From contig JAXMAM010000015.1 in NCBI GenBank assembly GCA_046350455.1, forward strand, positions 1 through 64,000: DNA of 64,000 nt. Direction: 5' to 3'. The notes beneath the pieces are model-generated. The model saw nothing but the letters and a program-made list of their open reading frames with translations, was not told the origin of the DNA and did not search any database. Shown piece after piece: positions 33,461 to 42,877 of this stretch (positions are counted from its first letter, which is position 1; each line of letters starts with the position of its first letter). Origin of the DNA: CAZXGD01 sp046350455. Its GTDB lineage: Bacteria; Planctomycetota; Phycisphaerae; Phycisphaerales; SM1A02. The position numbers and the translations under genes are program-made.

Positions 33461-35263
33461 TTGCTACCACTTCCATCATCAATCGTCGCGCTGGCTCGAA
33501 GGCTGAGGCTGGACCGCGATTGGTACTTGGTGCTCCTCTCCGGCCTCATGGGTGTGTTCATGGCCTTCGCGGCCCTGGGCTTCATCCTGCCAATCCGCCG
33601 CGCCGAGCAGGCGTTTGACGCAGGATTCGAGGGTCGCCCCGGCCTGGCAGCGGTGCTGGTGGTGGTGGTACCGGTGAGCGGCGCGCTGCTGGGCGCGCTG
33701 GTGCTCACGCTGCTGCCAGTGCGCGTGCGCGGCCACGGCATCACGCAGGTGCTGTACGCCATCAACCGCACGCAGTCCGCCATTCCGCTGCGCGTGGCGC
33801 TGCGGCAGTGGCTGGGCTCCAGTTGCACCATCGCCAGCGGCGGCAGCGCAGGGCCGGAAGGGCCCATCGTCACCATCGGCGCCACGCTGGGGTCTGCGGC
33901 TGCGCGCCTCCTGCGCGTGGATCGTCCGGCCACCACCACGCTGCTGGGATGCGGAGCGGCAGCGGGGCTCTCTGCTGTGTTTGCAGCGCCACTCACTGGC
34001 ATCTTCTTTGTGCTGGAGGTGCTGCTGCGCGACTTCTCCCTGCGCACCTTCACGCCCATCGTGGTGGCCAGCGTGCTGTCGTTTGCCACCATCCGCGCAG
34101 TGCTGGGCGGGGGCGACCCTGTGTTCGGAGCCGACGTGGACGCCGTGCGCAAGATTGGCGCGGACATCTCGGTGGCCGCTGTGCCAGCGCTGGGCCTTCT
34201 GGCGCTGTTGTGCGCCGCTGGATCCATCGTCTTCGTGCGTGGCATCGAGCGAGTGGAGAAGGTGTTCAGCAAGCTGGCCTTCCCAGCGCCGCTCAAGCCA
34301 GCCCTGGGCGCGCTGTGGCTGGGCGCTGGCGCGGCCGCGTGGGTGCTGGTGAGCGGCAAGCCACAGATGCCGCCCTTCATGGGCGCTGGCTATCAAGCCA
34401 TGGACCAGATCCTGGCTGGAGGGGTGCTGAAGTCCAACGCCATGCTGGCCACCGCCGCGCTGCTCCTGTTCTGGTTCGGCACCAAGGTGCTGGCCACGGG
34501 CTTCACGCTGGGCTCTGGCGGTGCGGGCGGCCTGTTTGCCCCGGCGCTCATGGCGGGTGCGTCGCTAGGTGGCGCCTTTGGCTGCCTGGCCTCCGCAGTG
34601 GGCATTGATCAGCCAGGGCCCGCAGTGTGCGCGCTGGCCGGCATGGGCTGCATGGTGGCTGGCACCACGCACGCGCCCATGGCAGGGGCCATGCTGGTGT
34701 ACGAGCTCTCGCGCAACGAGACCATCGTGCTGCCTGCGCTCCTGTGCACGGTGGTGGCCACGCTGGCTACCAAGGCAATCTACCCATATAGCATGTACAC
34801 CGCGCCGCTGGCCTCCATGGGCATCCGCCACGGAGAGATGGGCGACATGACGCTCCTCCGACGCATGACAGTGTCGGACCTGGCGCCGCAGAAGGTGGAG
34901 ACCATCCTGCCCAGCGCCACGGGGGAGGATCTGCTGCGCTTCATGGAGCGCAACGCTGCGCGTGAAGTGGTGGCCGCCGAGGCGGACGGACGCCCTGTGG
35001 GGCTGGTCACGGTGAAGGATCTGCAGGCGCTGCTGGTCTATCGCGAGGCTGCTGCGGCGGTCACGGTGGCAGACATCATGCACACCGATTCTCCTGCCAC
35101 CTGGCCAGAGGAGACGCTGGACGTGGTCTTCCAGAAGCTGGCCGCCCGCGACCTGGAGACGCTCATCGTGCTGGAGCGCCGCGGCGCCCGCACCATGGCT
35201 GGAGTGATCACCCGCGACCAGGTGGTGCGCGCCTACGACGAAGCCCTCCGCGCAGCGGGTTGA
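33461..35263 (+). CDS. ClC-family chloride channel/transporter with C-terminal CBS pair
   Basis: 600 residues from a TTG at 33461. Later ATGs would delete the first membrane helix, so TTG is preferred. ClC signatures: GGSAGPEGPIVTIGA (with the gating-type Glu) and TGFTLGSGGAGGLFAPAL. About ten membrane helices occupy residues 20-460. Residues about 470-600 hold two CBS domains (VSDLAPQKVETILPSA, VADIMHTDSPATWPEETLD), which usually sense adenosine ligands. It lies 138 bp upstream of the kdp operon, on the same strand. Joint ion homeostasis is plausible but not shown. Confidence 0.9.
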   Translation: MLPLPSSIVALARRLRLDRDWYLVLLSGLMGVFMAFAALGFILPIRRAEQAFDAGFEGRPGLAAVLVVVVPVSGALLGALVLTLLPVRVRGHGITQVLYAINRTQSAIPLRVALRQWLGSSCTIASGGSAGPEGPIVTIGATLGSAAARLLRVDRPATTTLLGCGAAAGLSAVFAAPLTGIFFVLEVLLRDFSLRTFTPIVVASVLSFATIRAVLGGGDPVFGADVDAVRKIGADISVAAVPALGLLALLCAAGSIVFVRGIERVEKVFSKLAFPAPLKPALGALWLGAGAAAWVLVSGKPQMPPFMGAGYQAMDQILAGGVLKSNAMLATAALLLFWFGTKVLATGFTLGSGGAGGLFAPALMAGASLGGAFGCLASAVGIDQPGPAVCALAGMGCMVAGTTHAPMAGAMLVYELSRNETIVLPALLCTVVATLATKAIYPYSMYTAPLASMGIRHGEMGDMTLLRRMTVSDLAPQKVETILPSATGEDLLRFMERNAAREVVAAEADGRPVGLVTVKDLQALLVYREAAAAVTVADIMHTDSPATWPEETLDVVFQKLAARDLETLIVLERRGARTMAGVITRDQVVRAYDEALRAAG

Positions 35264-35401
35264 CGCACGCGGCCGCCAGGGACGCGCTGCGGGCGGGTGA
35301 GCGCCTTTATGCTGCCTTGATGCGGCGCACCCCCGCATTTGCAGCGCGGGAATGGCGCGGCGACTGCAAGAGTGCGAGGATCTTCCACCGAAGGAGACGC
35401 C

Positions 35402-35524
35402 TTGCTGGACCTGCTGTACATCGCATTGGGAATCGGGTGCTTTGGCGCGTGCTACGCGCTGGTGGAGGCGTGCGCGCGCCTCTTCCCCACAGACCTTCCG
35501 CCGGATGAAGGAGGTGCCGCATGA
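35402..35524 (+). CDS. Small membrane peptide leading the kdp operon
   Basis: 40 residues from a TTG at 35402, preceded by a strong AAGGAGA ribosome-binding site at 35391-35397. The N-terminal two thirds form one membrane helix (LLDLLYIALGIGCFGACYAL), followed by a short acidic and Pro-containing tail (FPTDLPPDEGGAA). The stop overlaps the ATG of kdpF by 4 bp, so it is clearly part of the operon. It is distinct from KdpF, which follows. It could be an additional small Kdp-associated subunit or a leader peptide. The 138 bp before it (35264-35401) must contain the kdp promoter; no box was confidently identified there. Confidence 0.7.
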   Translation: MLDLLYIALGIGCFGACYALVEACARLFPTDLPPDEGGAA

Positions 35525-35613
35525 CCGTGTGGCACGTCATCGGCGGCGCTGTGGCGCTGCTCCTGTTGGCCTATCTGGTGGTCGCGCTCCTCAAGCCGGA
35601 GAAGTTTCAATGA
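35521..35613 (+). CDS. kdpF: KdpF, small stabilising subunit of K+-transporting ATPase
   Basis: 30 residues: one membrane helix (GGAVALLLLAYLVVALLKPE) ending in the family-typical KPEKFQ. KdpF helps stabilise the KdpABC complex. The start overlaps the stop of the 40-residue peptide, and the stop overlaps the ATG of kdpA, with 4 bp shared at each junction. The size (about 29 residues in other bacteria) and position directly before kdpA support the call. Confidence 0.85.
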   Translation: MTVWHVIGGAVALLLLAYLVVALLKPEKFQ

Positions 35614-37331
35614 GCGTTCTGGCAAGTCCTGGTGCTGCAGGCTGGCTGCAGGTTGGCCTGTTCATGGCGCTGCTTCTGGCCATGGTGTGGCCGCTGGGCT
35701 GGTACATGTCGCGCGTGCTGCAAAGGCAGCGGTGCGGGCTTGACCTGATCCTGGGTCCCGTGGAGCGCCTTCTGTACCGCGCCGCGGGAGTGGATCCTGC
35801 GCAGCAGATGGACTGGCGGCGCTACGCGCGCTGCGTGCTGGCCTTCAGCGTGGCTGGCTTTGCGCTGGTGTACGCCCTGCAGCGCGCACAGGCGTTTCTG
35901 CCGGCCAACCCGCTGCACCTGGGCGCGGTGGAGCCCGGGTCTGCGTTCAACACCGCTGTCTCGTTCATGACCAACACCAACTGGCAGGGGTATTCAGGCG
36001 AGCTCACCATGAGCAACCTGACGCAGATGCTGGCCCTGGGCTCGCAGAACTTCCTGTCTGCCGCGTGCGGCATTGCGGTGATGGCCGCCATCGCGCGCGG
36101 CTTTGCACCGGAGCGCACGGGCGGCCTGGGCAACTTCTGGGCAGACGTGGTGCGCGTCACCCTGTACATCCTGCTGCCGCTTGCCGCGGTGCTGGCGCTG
36201 GTTCTGGTAGGGCAGGGCGTGGTGCAGTCCTTTGGCGTGGTGGAAGCACCAACAGCCATCCCGCTCGGACCGGCGGCCTCGCAGGTGGCCATCAAGCAGC
36301 TGGGGACCAACGGCGGTGGGTTCTTCAACGTCAACTCATCGCATCCCCTGGAGAATCCAACGGCCTTCAGCAACCTGCTGGAGTGCCTGGCCATCCTGAT
36401 CATCCCAGCAGCGCTGTGCTGGACCTTTGGAGACATGGTTCGGGACCGCCGCCAGGGCTGGGCTGTCCTGGCCGCGATGACGGTGATCTTTGTGGCGCTG
36501 CTGGTGGCCATGGTGCCGCTGGAGCAGGCCGCCAACCCCAGTCTGGCGCATCTGCCAGTGGACCAGCAGCTGAGCGCGCTTCAGCCAGGCGGCCCCATGG
36601 AAGGCAAGGAGATGCGCTTTGGACCAGTGCAGAGCTCCATCTGGGCCACAGCCACCACCGCCGCCAGCAACGGCAGCGTGAACTCCATGCACGACTCCTT
36701 CTCTCCTCTGGGCGGCATGATTGCCATGTGGCTCATGCAGCTGGGCGAGGTGGTCTACGGTGGCGTGGGCTCCGGCCTGTACGGCATGCTGATGTTCGTG
36801 GTGCTGGCAGTGTTCGTGGGCGGGCTGATGGTGGGACGCACGCCGGAGTACCTAGGCAAGAAGATCGGGCCCTTTGAGATGAAGATGGCCACCGTGGCCA
36901 TCCTGCTCCCGTGCGCGGTGGTGCTGCTGGGCACTGCCGCGGCGGTGCTGGTGCCAGATGCAGTGGCGTCTGCCCCCAACCCTGGCCCGCACGGCTTCAG
37001 CGAGATCCTGTACGCGTTCTCCTCAGCAAGCAACAACAACGGCAGCGCCTTTGCCGGGCTCTCTGCCAACACTGGCTTCTACAACTCCGCGCTGGGCGTG
37101 GCCATGTTCCTGGGCCGCTTTGGCGTGATGATTCCAGCGCTGGCGTTGGCTGGATCGCTGTCTGGCCGGCGCGTGTCGCCCTCCAGCTCTGGCACGCTTC
37201 CCACGCACACGCCGCTCTTTGTGCTGCTGGTGGTGGCGGTGGTCATCGTGGTGGGCGCGCTCACCTTTGTGCCAGCGCTGGCGCTGGGGCCCATCGCGGA
37301 GCAGTTGCAGGCAGCGGGAGGTCAGCCATGA
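35610..37331 (+). CDS. kdpA: KdpA, K+-binding/translocating subunit
   Basis: 573 residues from ATG 35610. About ten membrane helices. The selectivity-filter loops are visible: FNTAVSFMTNTNWQGYSGE, GTNGGGFFNVNSSHPLENP and SASNNNGSAFAGLSANT. KdpA carries K+ through the high-affinity KdpFABC pump at low external K+. The length is close to the usual ~557 residues. The longer upstream extension of the frame overlaps kdpF and is not real. The stop overlaps kdpB by 4 bp. Confidence 0.95.
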   Translation: MSVLASPGAAGWLQVGLFMALLLAMVWPLGWYMSRVLQRQRCGLDLILGPVERLLYRAAGVDPAQQMDWRRYARCVLAFSVAGFALVYALQRAQAFLPANPLHLGAVEPGSAFNTAVSFMTNTNWQGYSGELTMSNLTQMLALGSQNFLSAACGIAVMAAIARGFAPERTGGLGNFWADVVRVTLYILLPLAAVLALVLVGQGVVQSFGVVEAPTAIPLGPAASQVAIKQLGTNGGGFFNVNSSHPLENPTAFSNLLECLAILIIPAALCWTFGDMVRDRRQGWAVLAAMTVIFVALLVAMVPLEQAANPSLAHLPVDQQLSALQPGGPMEGKEMRFGPVQSSIWATATTAASNGSVNSMHDSFSPLGGMIAMWLMQLGEVVYGGVGSGLYGMLMFVVLAVFVGGLMVGRTPEYLGKKIGPFEMKMATVAILLPCAVVLLGTAAAVLVPDAVASAPNPGPHGFSEILYAFSSASNNNGSAFAGLSANTGFYNSALGVAMFLGRFGVMIPALALAGSLSGRRVSPSSSGTLPTHTPLFVLLVVAVVIVVGALTFVPALALGPIAEQLQAAGGQP

Positions 37332-39406
37332 GTTCGGCAAGCAAGAAGGGCATCTTTCAGGGCAGCATCGTTCGCGCGGCAGTCGTGTCCGCGCTGGCCA
37401 AGCTCAGCCCGCGGCAGCAGGTGCGCAACCCAGTGATGTTCGTGGTGTGGGTGGGCAGCCTGCTGTGCACGGGCCTGGGCGTGCAGGCCTCCATGGCGCA
37501 GGGCGAGGCGCCCGCAGCGTTCATCTGGAGCATCGCAGCGTGGCTGTGGTTCACCGTGCTGTTTGCCAACTTTGCAGAAGCCATGGCAGAAGGCCGTGGC
37601 CGCGCGCAGGCAGAGGCGCTCCGCCGAACGCGGTCCGAGGTCACGGCACGTGTCCTGACGCGCCCTGTGCATGACGCACCGTGGGAGCCCAAGCCATCCT
37701 CCGCGCTCCGCCGCGGCGACGTGGTGCTGGTCAGCGTGGGAGACATCATTCCTGGTGACGGCGAGGTCATCGAGGGCATCGCCTCGGTGAACGAGAGCGC
37801 GGTCACCGGCGAATCCGCTCCTGTCATCCGCGAGTCTGGCGGCGACCGCTCCAGCGTGGTGGGCGGCACGCAGGTGATCAGCGACTGGCTGGTGGTGCGC
37901 ATCACGGCAGATCCTGGCAGCACCTTCCTGGACCGCATGATCGCCATGGTGGAGGGCGCGCGCAGGCAGAAGACGCCCAACGAGCTGGCGCTGGACATCC
38001 TGCTGGCCGGGCTCACCATCGTGTTCCTGCTGGCGTGCGCCACGCTGCTGCCGTTCTCCATCTTTGCAGTGAAGGCTGCAGGAACCGGCACGCCTGTCAC
38101 CATGACCGTGCTAGTGGCGCTCCTGGTGTGCCTCATTCCCACCACCATCGGCGGCCTGCTCTCGGCCATCCGCATCGCCGGCATGGACCGCCTGGTGCAG
38201 GCCAACGTCATCGCCACCAGCGGCCGCGCAGTGGAGGCGGCTGGCGACGTGGACGTGCTGCTCCTGGACAAGACCGGCACCATCACCCTGGGCAACCGCC
38301 AGGCGGCACGATTTGTGCCCGTGGACGGCGCCACCGAGGCGGAGCTGGCCAGCGCAGCACAACTGGCGTCGCTGGCAGACGAGACTCCAGAGGGCCGCAG
38401 CATCGTGGTGCTGGCCAAGACCAAGCACGGCATCCGCGAGCGCGACATCCACGCGCTGGGCGCGGAGTTCGTGCCCTTCACCGCGCAGAGCCGCATGAGC
38501 GGCGTGGACTACCAGGGCCTGCAGATCCGCAAGGGCGCAGTGGACGCCATGGAGGCCTACGTGGCGCGCATGGGCGGTACGCCCAGCACGCAGGCCCGCG
38601 CAGCAGTGGATGAGGTCGCGCGCCGCGGCAGCACGCCGCTGGTGGTGGCGGACGGCAAGGGCCGCACCCTGGGCGTGGTGGAGCTGAAGGACGTGGTGAA
38701 GGGTGGCATCGCCGAGCGCTTTGGCCAGTTGCGCCGCATGGGCATCAAGACGGTCATGATCACGGGCGACAATCCCGTCACGGCCGCTGCCATCGCTGCC
38801 GAGGCTGGCGTGGACGACTTCCTGGCGCAGGCCACGCCAGAGCGCAAGCTGGAGCTCATCCGCAGCTACCAGCGCGGTGGCCGCCTGGTGGCCATGACCG
38901 GCGACGGCACCAACGACGCTCCCGCCCTGGCGCAGGCCGACGTTGCTGTGGCCATGAACTCCGGCACGCAGGCCGCCAAGGAAGCCGGCAACATGGTGGA
39001 CCTGGACAGCAATCCCACCAAGCTCATCGAGATCGTGCAGATCGGCAAGCAGCTGCTCATGACGCGCGGCTCGCTCACCACCTTCTCCATCGCCAACGAC
39101 GTGGCCAAGTACTTCGCCATCATTCCAGCGGCGTTTGCTGGCATCTACCCATCGCTCGCTGCGCTCAACATCATGCACCTGGATCCGCGCACCGCCATTC
39201 TGTCCAGCGTGGTGTTCAATGCGCTCATCATCGTGGCGCTCATTCCCATCGCGCTGCGGGGCGTGCAGTACCGGCCCGTGGAGGCAGCCACGCTGCTGCG
39301 CCGCAACCTGCTGGTGTACGGCGTGGGCGGGCTCATCGTGCCGTTCGTGGGCATCAAGCTGATTGACCTCCTGATGGGCGTGCTGCCCTGGCAGCTTGGA
39401 GCGTGA
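37328..39406 (+). CDS. kdpB: KdpB, P-type ATPase catalytic subunit
   Basis: 692 residues from ATG 37328. The phosphorylation site is D314 in LLLDKTGTITLG. TGES actuator motif in NESAVTGESAPV, nucleotide-binding region with FTAQSRMSG and RKGAVDAM, and hinge motif MTGDGTNDAPALAQADV are all present. Four N-terminal and three C-terminal membrane helices surround the cytosolic domains. It hydrolyses ATP to drive K+ uptake through KdpA. Coupled upstream to kdpA by an ATGA overlap. Confidence 0.96.
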   Translation: MSSASKKGIFQGSIVRAAVVSALAKLSPRQQVRNPVMFVVWVGSLLCTGLGVQASMAQGEAPAAFIWSIAAWLWFTVLFANFAEAMAEGRGRAQAEALRRTRSEVTARVLTRPVHDAPWEPKPSSALRRGDVVLVSVGDIIPGDGEVIEGIASVNESAVTGESAPVIRESGGDRSSVVGGTQVISDWLVVRITADPGSTFLDRMIAMVEGARRQKTPNELALDILLAGLTIVFLLACATLLPFSIFAVKAAGTGTPVTMTVLVALLVCLIPTTIGGLLSAIRIAGMDRLVQANVIATSGRAVEAAGDVDVLLLDKTGTITLGNRQAARFVPVDGATEAELASAAQLASLADETPEGRSIVVLAKTKHGIRERDIHALGAEFVPFTAQSRMSGVDYQGLQIRKGAVDAMEAYVARMGGTPSTQARAAVDEVARRGSTPLVVADGKGRTLGVVELKDVVKGGIAERFGQLRRMGIKTVMITGDNPVTAAAIAAEAGVDDFLAQATPERKLELIRSYQRGGRLVAMTGDGTNDAPALAQADVAVAMNSGTQAAKEAGNMVDLDSNPTKLIEIVQIGKQLLMTRGSLTTFSIANDVAKYFAIIPAAFAGIYPSLAALNIMHLDPRTAILSSVVFNALIIVALIPIALRGVQYRPVEAATLLRRNLLVYGVGGLIVPFVGIKLIDLLMGVLPWQLGA

Positions 39407-39408
39407 CC

Positions 39409-40056
39409 ATGCACATTCTTCGACCATGCATCGTGCTGTTCGTGGCGCTCACCGCGGTGACCGGGCTGGCGTATCCGCTGGCCATCACAGCGGCTGGGCA
39501 GGCCGCATTCCCACACCAGGCCAATGGATCGCTGTTGGGCGTGCAGCGCACTCCCGGGGGCGCTGTGCAGGTGGCCGGGTCCAGCCTGCTGGGCCAGGAA
39601 TTCACCAGCCCAGGACAGCTGTGGGGCAGGCTCTCCGCCACCTCGCCGCGCCCGTACACCGCGTTGAACGTGGCGGAAGGCGGTGGCTCTGGCGGCAGCA
39701 ACCTGGGGCCGCGCAACCCGGCGCTGGCCCAGCACGTGCAGGAGCGGATCGCAGCGCTGGCGGCTGCCGATGCCGCCGCCGGCTACACGCGTCCTGCTGG
39801 GCAGCGCGTGCCTGCGGACCTGGTGACCAGCTCTGCCAGCGGGCTTGACCCGCACATCTCCATGGCGGCTGCGCAGTACCAGGTGGAGCGCATCGCACGC
39901 GCGCGCGGGCTGAGCGCAGCGGCTGTGCAGGCGGTCGTGGACCGCCACACCACGCAGCGCTGGCTGGGCATCTTTGGCGAGCCTGTGGTGAATGTGCTGG
40001 AGGTGAACCTGGAGCTGGACGGACTGCAGCCGCAGCCGGTCAATTCCGCGGGATAG
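39409..40056 (+). CDS. kdpC: KdpC subunit
   Basis: 215 residues from ATG 39409. GGAG 7 nt upstream supports this start; a GTG at 39403 overlapping the kdpB stop is also possible. One N-terminal membrane helix (CIVLFVALTAVTGLAYPLAI) is followed by the periplasmic-side domain with QEFTSPGQLWGRLSAT, GLDPHIS and GEPVVNVLEVNLEL. This is the standard KdpC pattern. A Gly/Ser-rich segment near residue 90 matches the family. Confidence 0.95.
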   Translation: MHILRPCIVLFVALTAVTGLAYPLAITAAGQAAFPHQANGSLLGVQRTPGGAVQVAGSSLLGQEFTSPGQLWGRLSATSPRPYTALNVAEGGGSGGSNLGPRNPALAQHVQERIAALAAADAAAGYTRPAGQRVPADLVTSSASGLDPHISMAAAQYQVERIARARGLSAAAVQAVVDRHTTQRWLGIFGEPVVNVLEVNLELDGLQPQPVNSAG

Positions 40057-40066
40057 CATCGCACGC

Positions 40067-42877
40067 ATGGAGGAGCAGCGCCCGGATCCAGACCGCATGC
40101 TGGCCGCAGTGCAGCGGCAGGAAGCGCGTATGGCTGAAGGGCGTGGCCGCCTGAAGATCTTTCTTGGCATGGCGCCGGGCGTGGGCAAGACGTACGCCAT
40201 GCTTTCTGCGGCCCAGCGTCTGGCGCAGCAAGGCGTGGACGTTGCCGTGGGCGTGGTGGAGTGCCATGGCCGCACCGAGACAGAGCAGATGCTCCTGGGG
40301 CTGGACATCGTGCCCCGGCGCGAGGTGACCTACCGTGGCGCCACGCTCCAGGAGTTTGACCTGGATGCAGCGCTCCGCCGCCGTCCGGAGTACCTGCTGG
40401 TGGACGAGCTGGCGCACACCAACGCGCCGGGCTGCCGATTTGCCAAGCGCTGGGAGGACATCGCCGAGTGCCTTCGCGCTGGCATCCATGTGTTCACCAC
40501 GCTGAATGTGCAGCACATCGAGAGCCTGAACGACGTGGTGGCGCAGGTGACCGGCGTGCGCGTGCGCGAGACCGTGCCAGACGCCGTGCTGGACGACGCC
40601 AGCGAGGTGGAGCTGGTGGACCTGCCTCCAGACTCGCTGCTGGAGCGCCTGAAGGCCGGCAAGGTGTACCTGCCAGAGAGCGCGCGGGCCGCTGCCGATC
40701 AGTTCTTCCGCACAGGCAACCTCACCGCGCTGCGCGAGCTGGCACTCCGCCGTACCGCAGAATGGGTGGACGCCCGGCTCCGCGAGTTCAAGGAAGGCAG
40801 CGGCATCCGCGCGTCCTGGCACACGTCCGAACGCATCATCGTGGCGGTCTCGGCCAGCCCTGTGTCCGCCCGCGTGGTGCGCGCTGCGCGCCGCATGGCA
40901 GCGGGCCTGCATGCGGAGCTCATTGCGGTGTACGTGGAGCAGCCCGGCGCTGTCCGGTCTGCAGACCGCGACCGCGCGCTGGCCACGCTGCGCCTTGCAG
41001 AGCAGCTGGGCGCAGAGACCACCACGCTCACCGTGGGGCAGGGTGAGTCCGCTGCGCGCCGGCTGGTGGAGTACGCGCGCTCGCGGCACGTGAATCGCAT
41101 CGTGGTGGGCAAGACTGGCCGTCCGCGCTGGCGCGAAGGCCTGGGCCTGCTGCTGGGCACGCCCGGCGGATTCGTGGGCAGCCTGGTGCGCATCTCTGGT
41201 GACCTGGACATCTTTGTCACCGCAGGCGATCTTGACGAGCCCGGCGCGCAGCCCGCATCGCCAGCGCTGGCGGCGCCGGTGAAGTGGGGCGGGTACGCCG
41301 CAGCGGTGGGCATCGTGGGCGGCGCCACGGGCGTCGCGCTCCTCCTGTACACGCCGCCCGACCTCTCTGAAGAGGCCATGATGCTGCTGGCTGCGGTGGT
41401 GCTGACCGCCATGCGCTTTGGGCGTGGTCCGGCGGCGCTGGCGGCGTTCCTGGCCGTGGCGTGCTTCAACTTCTTCTTCACTGAGCCGCGCTTCAGCCTC
41501 AGCGTGAGCGACCCCTCCAGCCTGGTGACCTTTGCTGTGATGCTTGCGGTGGGCCTGGTGGTGGGCGGACTGGCTGCGCGCCTCCGGCAGCAGAGCCATC
41601 TTGCCCGCGCGCGCGAGCGGCGCACGTCGTCGCTCTACGCGCTGGCGCGCGACCTGTCCTCCTCCCGCACGCTGGCAGAGGTGGCGCATGCCGCCGCCCA
41701 GCACGCCCGCGACACCTTTGGCGCAGACGCAGCGGTGGCTGTGCGCGCCGAGCACGCTGCGGCCGGCCTGGACGTGGTGGGCGCAGCAGGCGCGCCCGAC
41801 TGGCTGGACCAGGCAGAGGGCCGCGAGCGCGGGGTGGCGCGATGGGCGCTGGACCACCGCACCGCGGCTGGCGCTGGCACGCAGTCCCTTCCGGCCTCTG
41901 CAGGCCGGTTCGTTCCTCTGACCGCCACGCAGGGCACGCTGGGCGTGCTGTGCCTGCGCCTGGCTCGCCCCGGCGTGCTGGTGAGCGCAGAAGAGGTGCT
42001 GCTCCTGGACTCCTTTGCAAACCAGATCGCGCTGGCCATGGAGCGGGTCATGCTCATCGAAGCGCAGCGCTCCGCGCGGATGGAGGCCGAGGGCGAACGG
42101 CTGCGCAGCGCGCTGCTCTCCTCGGTGTCGCACGACTTGCGCACGCCACTGGCCAGCATCGCTGGCGCAGCCAGCACGCTGTTGGAGTCCGGGCAAGGCA
42201 TGGCCGAAGCAGTGCGCCAGGACCTCACGCAGACCATTCTGTCCCAGGCCAACCGGCTGAACAAGCTCATTGCCAACCTGGTCTTTGCCACGCGCCTGGA
42301 GGCTGGCGTCCAGCTGCGCCGCGAATGGACCACGGTGGAGGAGATCATCGGCGCTGGCCTGGCGCCGCACCGGCAAGCGCTCGCCGAGCGACCCTTTCGG
42401 ATCGGGCCGCTGGACAACCTGCCCATGGTGCGGGTGGACAACGCGATGATGCCGCAGGTGGTGGCCAATCTGGTGGAGAATGCCCTGCGGCACACGCCCG
42501 CTGGCACAGCGCTCGCGGTGCAGGCCTGGGTGGACGACAACCAGGTGGTGGTGGCTGTCTCGGACGAAGGTTCGGCCCTCACCCCCGATGCAGCCGCACG
42601 GCTCTTTCAGCGGCCGTTGGGCAGCGTTCCCCGGAGCGCTGGTGAGACGCCTGGCGCCACGGCAGGGGCCGCCGGTGGCGACCCGCGGGCCGTGGCTGCC
42701 TCCCGGTCGCACGCCTCGCAGCTGGGGCTGGGTCTGGGGCTCCACATCTGCCGCGCGATTGTGGAAGCGCACCAGGGGCGCATCTGGGCTGAATCGGTGC
42801 TGCCCAGGGGGGTGTCGTTCCGATTCTCCATCCCAGTGGAGCCTCAGCCGCAGATGCCAGCAGAGGTGAACGCATGA
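40067..42877 (+). CDS. kdpD: KdpD osmosensitive K+-channel sensor histidine kinase
   Basis: 936 residues. The N-terminal KdpD domain holds Walker A GMAPGVGKTYAM (about 34-45), YLLVDELAHTNAPG and HVFTTLNVQHIESLNDVV. A universal-stress-type domain follows (about 250-380), then four membrane helices (about 405-500), a GAF-like region (about 530-660), and HisKA with His near 688 in SSVSHDLRTPLAS. The HATPase domain includes LVENALRHTPAG and GLGLGLHICRAIV. It is slightly longer than the E. coli protein. It senses low K+ and controls KdpE. It begins 10 bp after kdpC. Confidence 0.95.
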   Translation: MEEQRPDPDRMLAAVQRQEARMAEGRGRLKIFLGMAPGVGKTYAMLSAAQRLAQQGVDVAVGVVECHGRTETEQMLLGLDIVPRREVTYRGATLQEFDLDAALRRRPEYLLVDELAHTNAPGCRFAKRWEDIAECLRAGIHVFTTLNVQHIESLNDVVAQVTGVRVRETVPDAVLDDASEVELVDLPPDSLLERLKAGKVYLPESARAAADQFFRTGNLTALRELALRRTAEWVDARLREFKEGSGIRASWHTSERIIVAVSASPVSARVVRAARRMAAGLHAELIAVYVEQPGAVRSADRDRALATLRLAEQLGAETTTLTVGQGESAARRLVEYARSRHVNRIVVGKTGRPRWREGLGLLLGTPGGFVGSLVRISGDLDIFVTAGDLDEPGAQPASPALAAPVKWGGYAAAVGIVGGATGVALLLYTPPDLSEEAMMLLAAVVLTAMRFGRGPAALAAFLAVACFNFFFTEPRFSLSVSDPSSLVTFAVMLAVGLVVGGLAARLRQQSHLARARERRTSSLYALARDLSSSRTLAEVAHAAAQHARDTFGADAAVAVRAEHAAAGLDVVGAAGAPDWLDQAEGRERGVARWALDHRTAAGAGTQSLPASAGRFVPLTATQGTLGVLCLRLARPGVLVSAEEVLLLDSFANQIALAMERVMLIEAQRSARMEAEGERLRSALLSSVSHDLRTPLASIAGAASTLLESGQGMAEAVRQDLTQTILSQANRLNKLIANLVFATRLEAGVQLRREWTTVEEIIGAGLAPHRQALAERPFRIGPLDNLPMVRVDNAMMPQVVANLVENALRHTPAGTALAVQAWVDDNQVVVAVSDEGSALTPDAAARLFQRPLGSVPRSAGETPGATAGAAGGDPRAVAASRSHASQLGLGLGLHICRAIVEAHQGRIWAESVLPRGVSFRFSIPVEPQPQMPAEVNA

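Noticed and set aside
35264..35401. Possible c-di-AMP riboswitch upstream of the kdp operon
   Set aside because: The conserved motifs of the ydaO-type aptamer were not found in the 138 bp.
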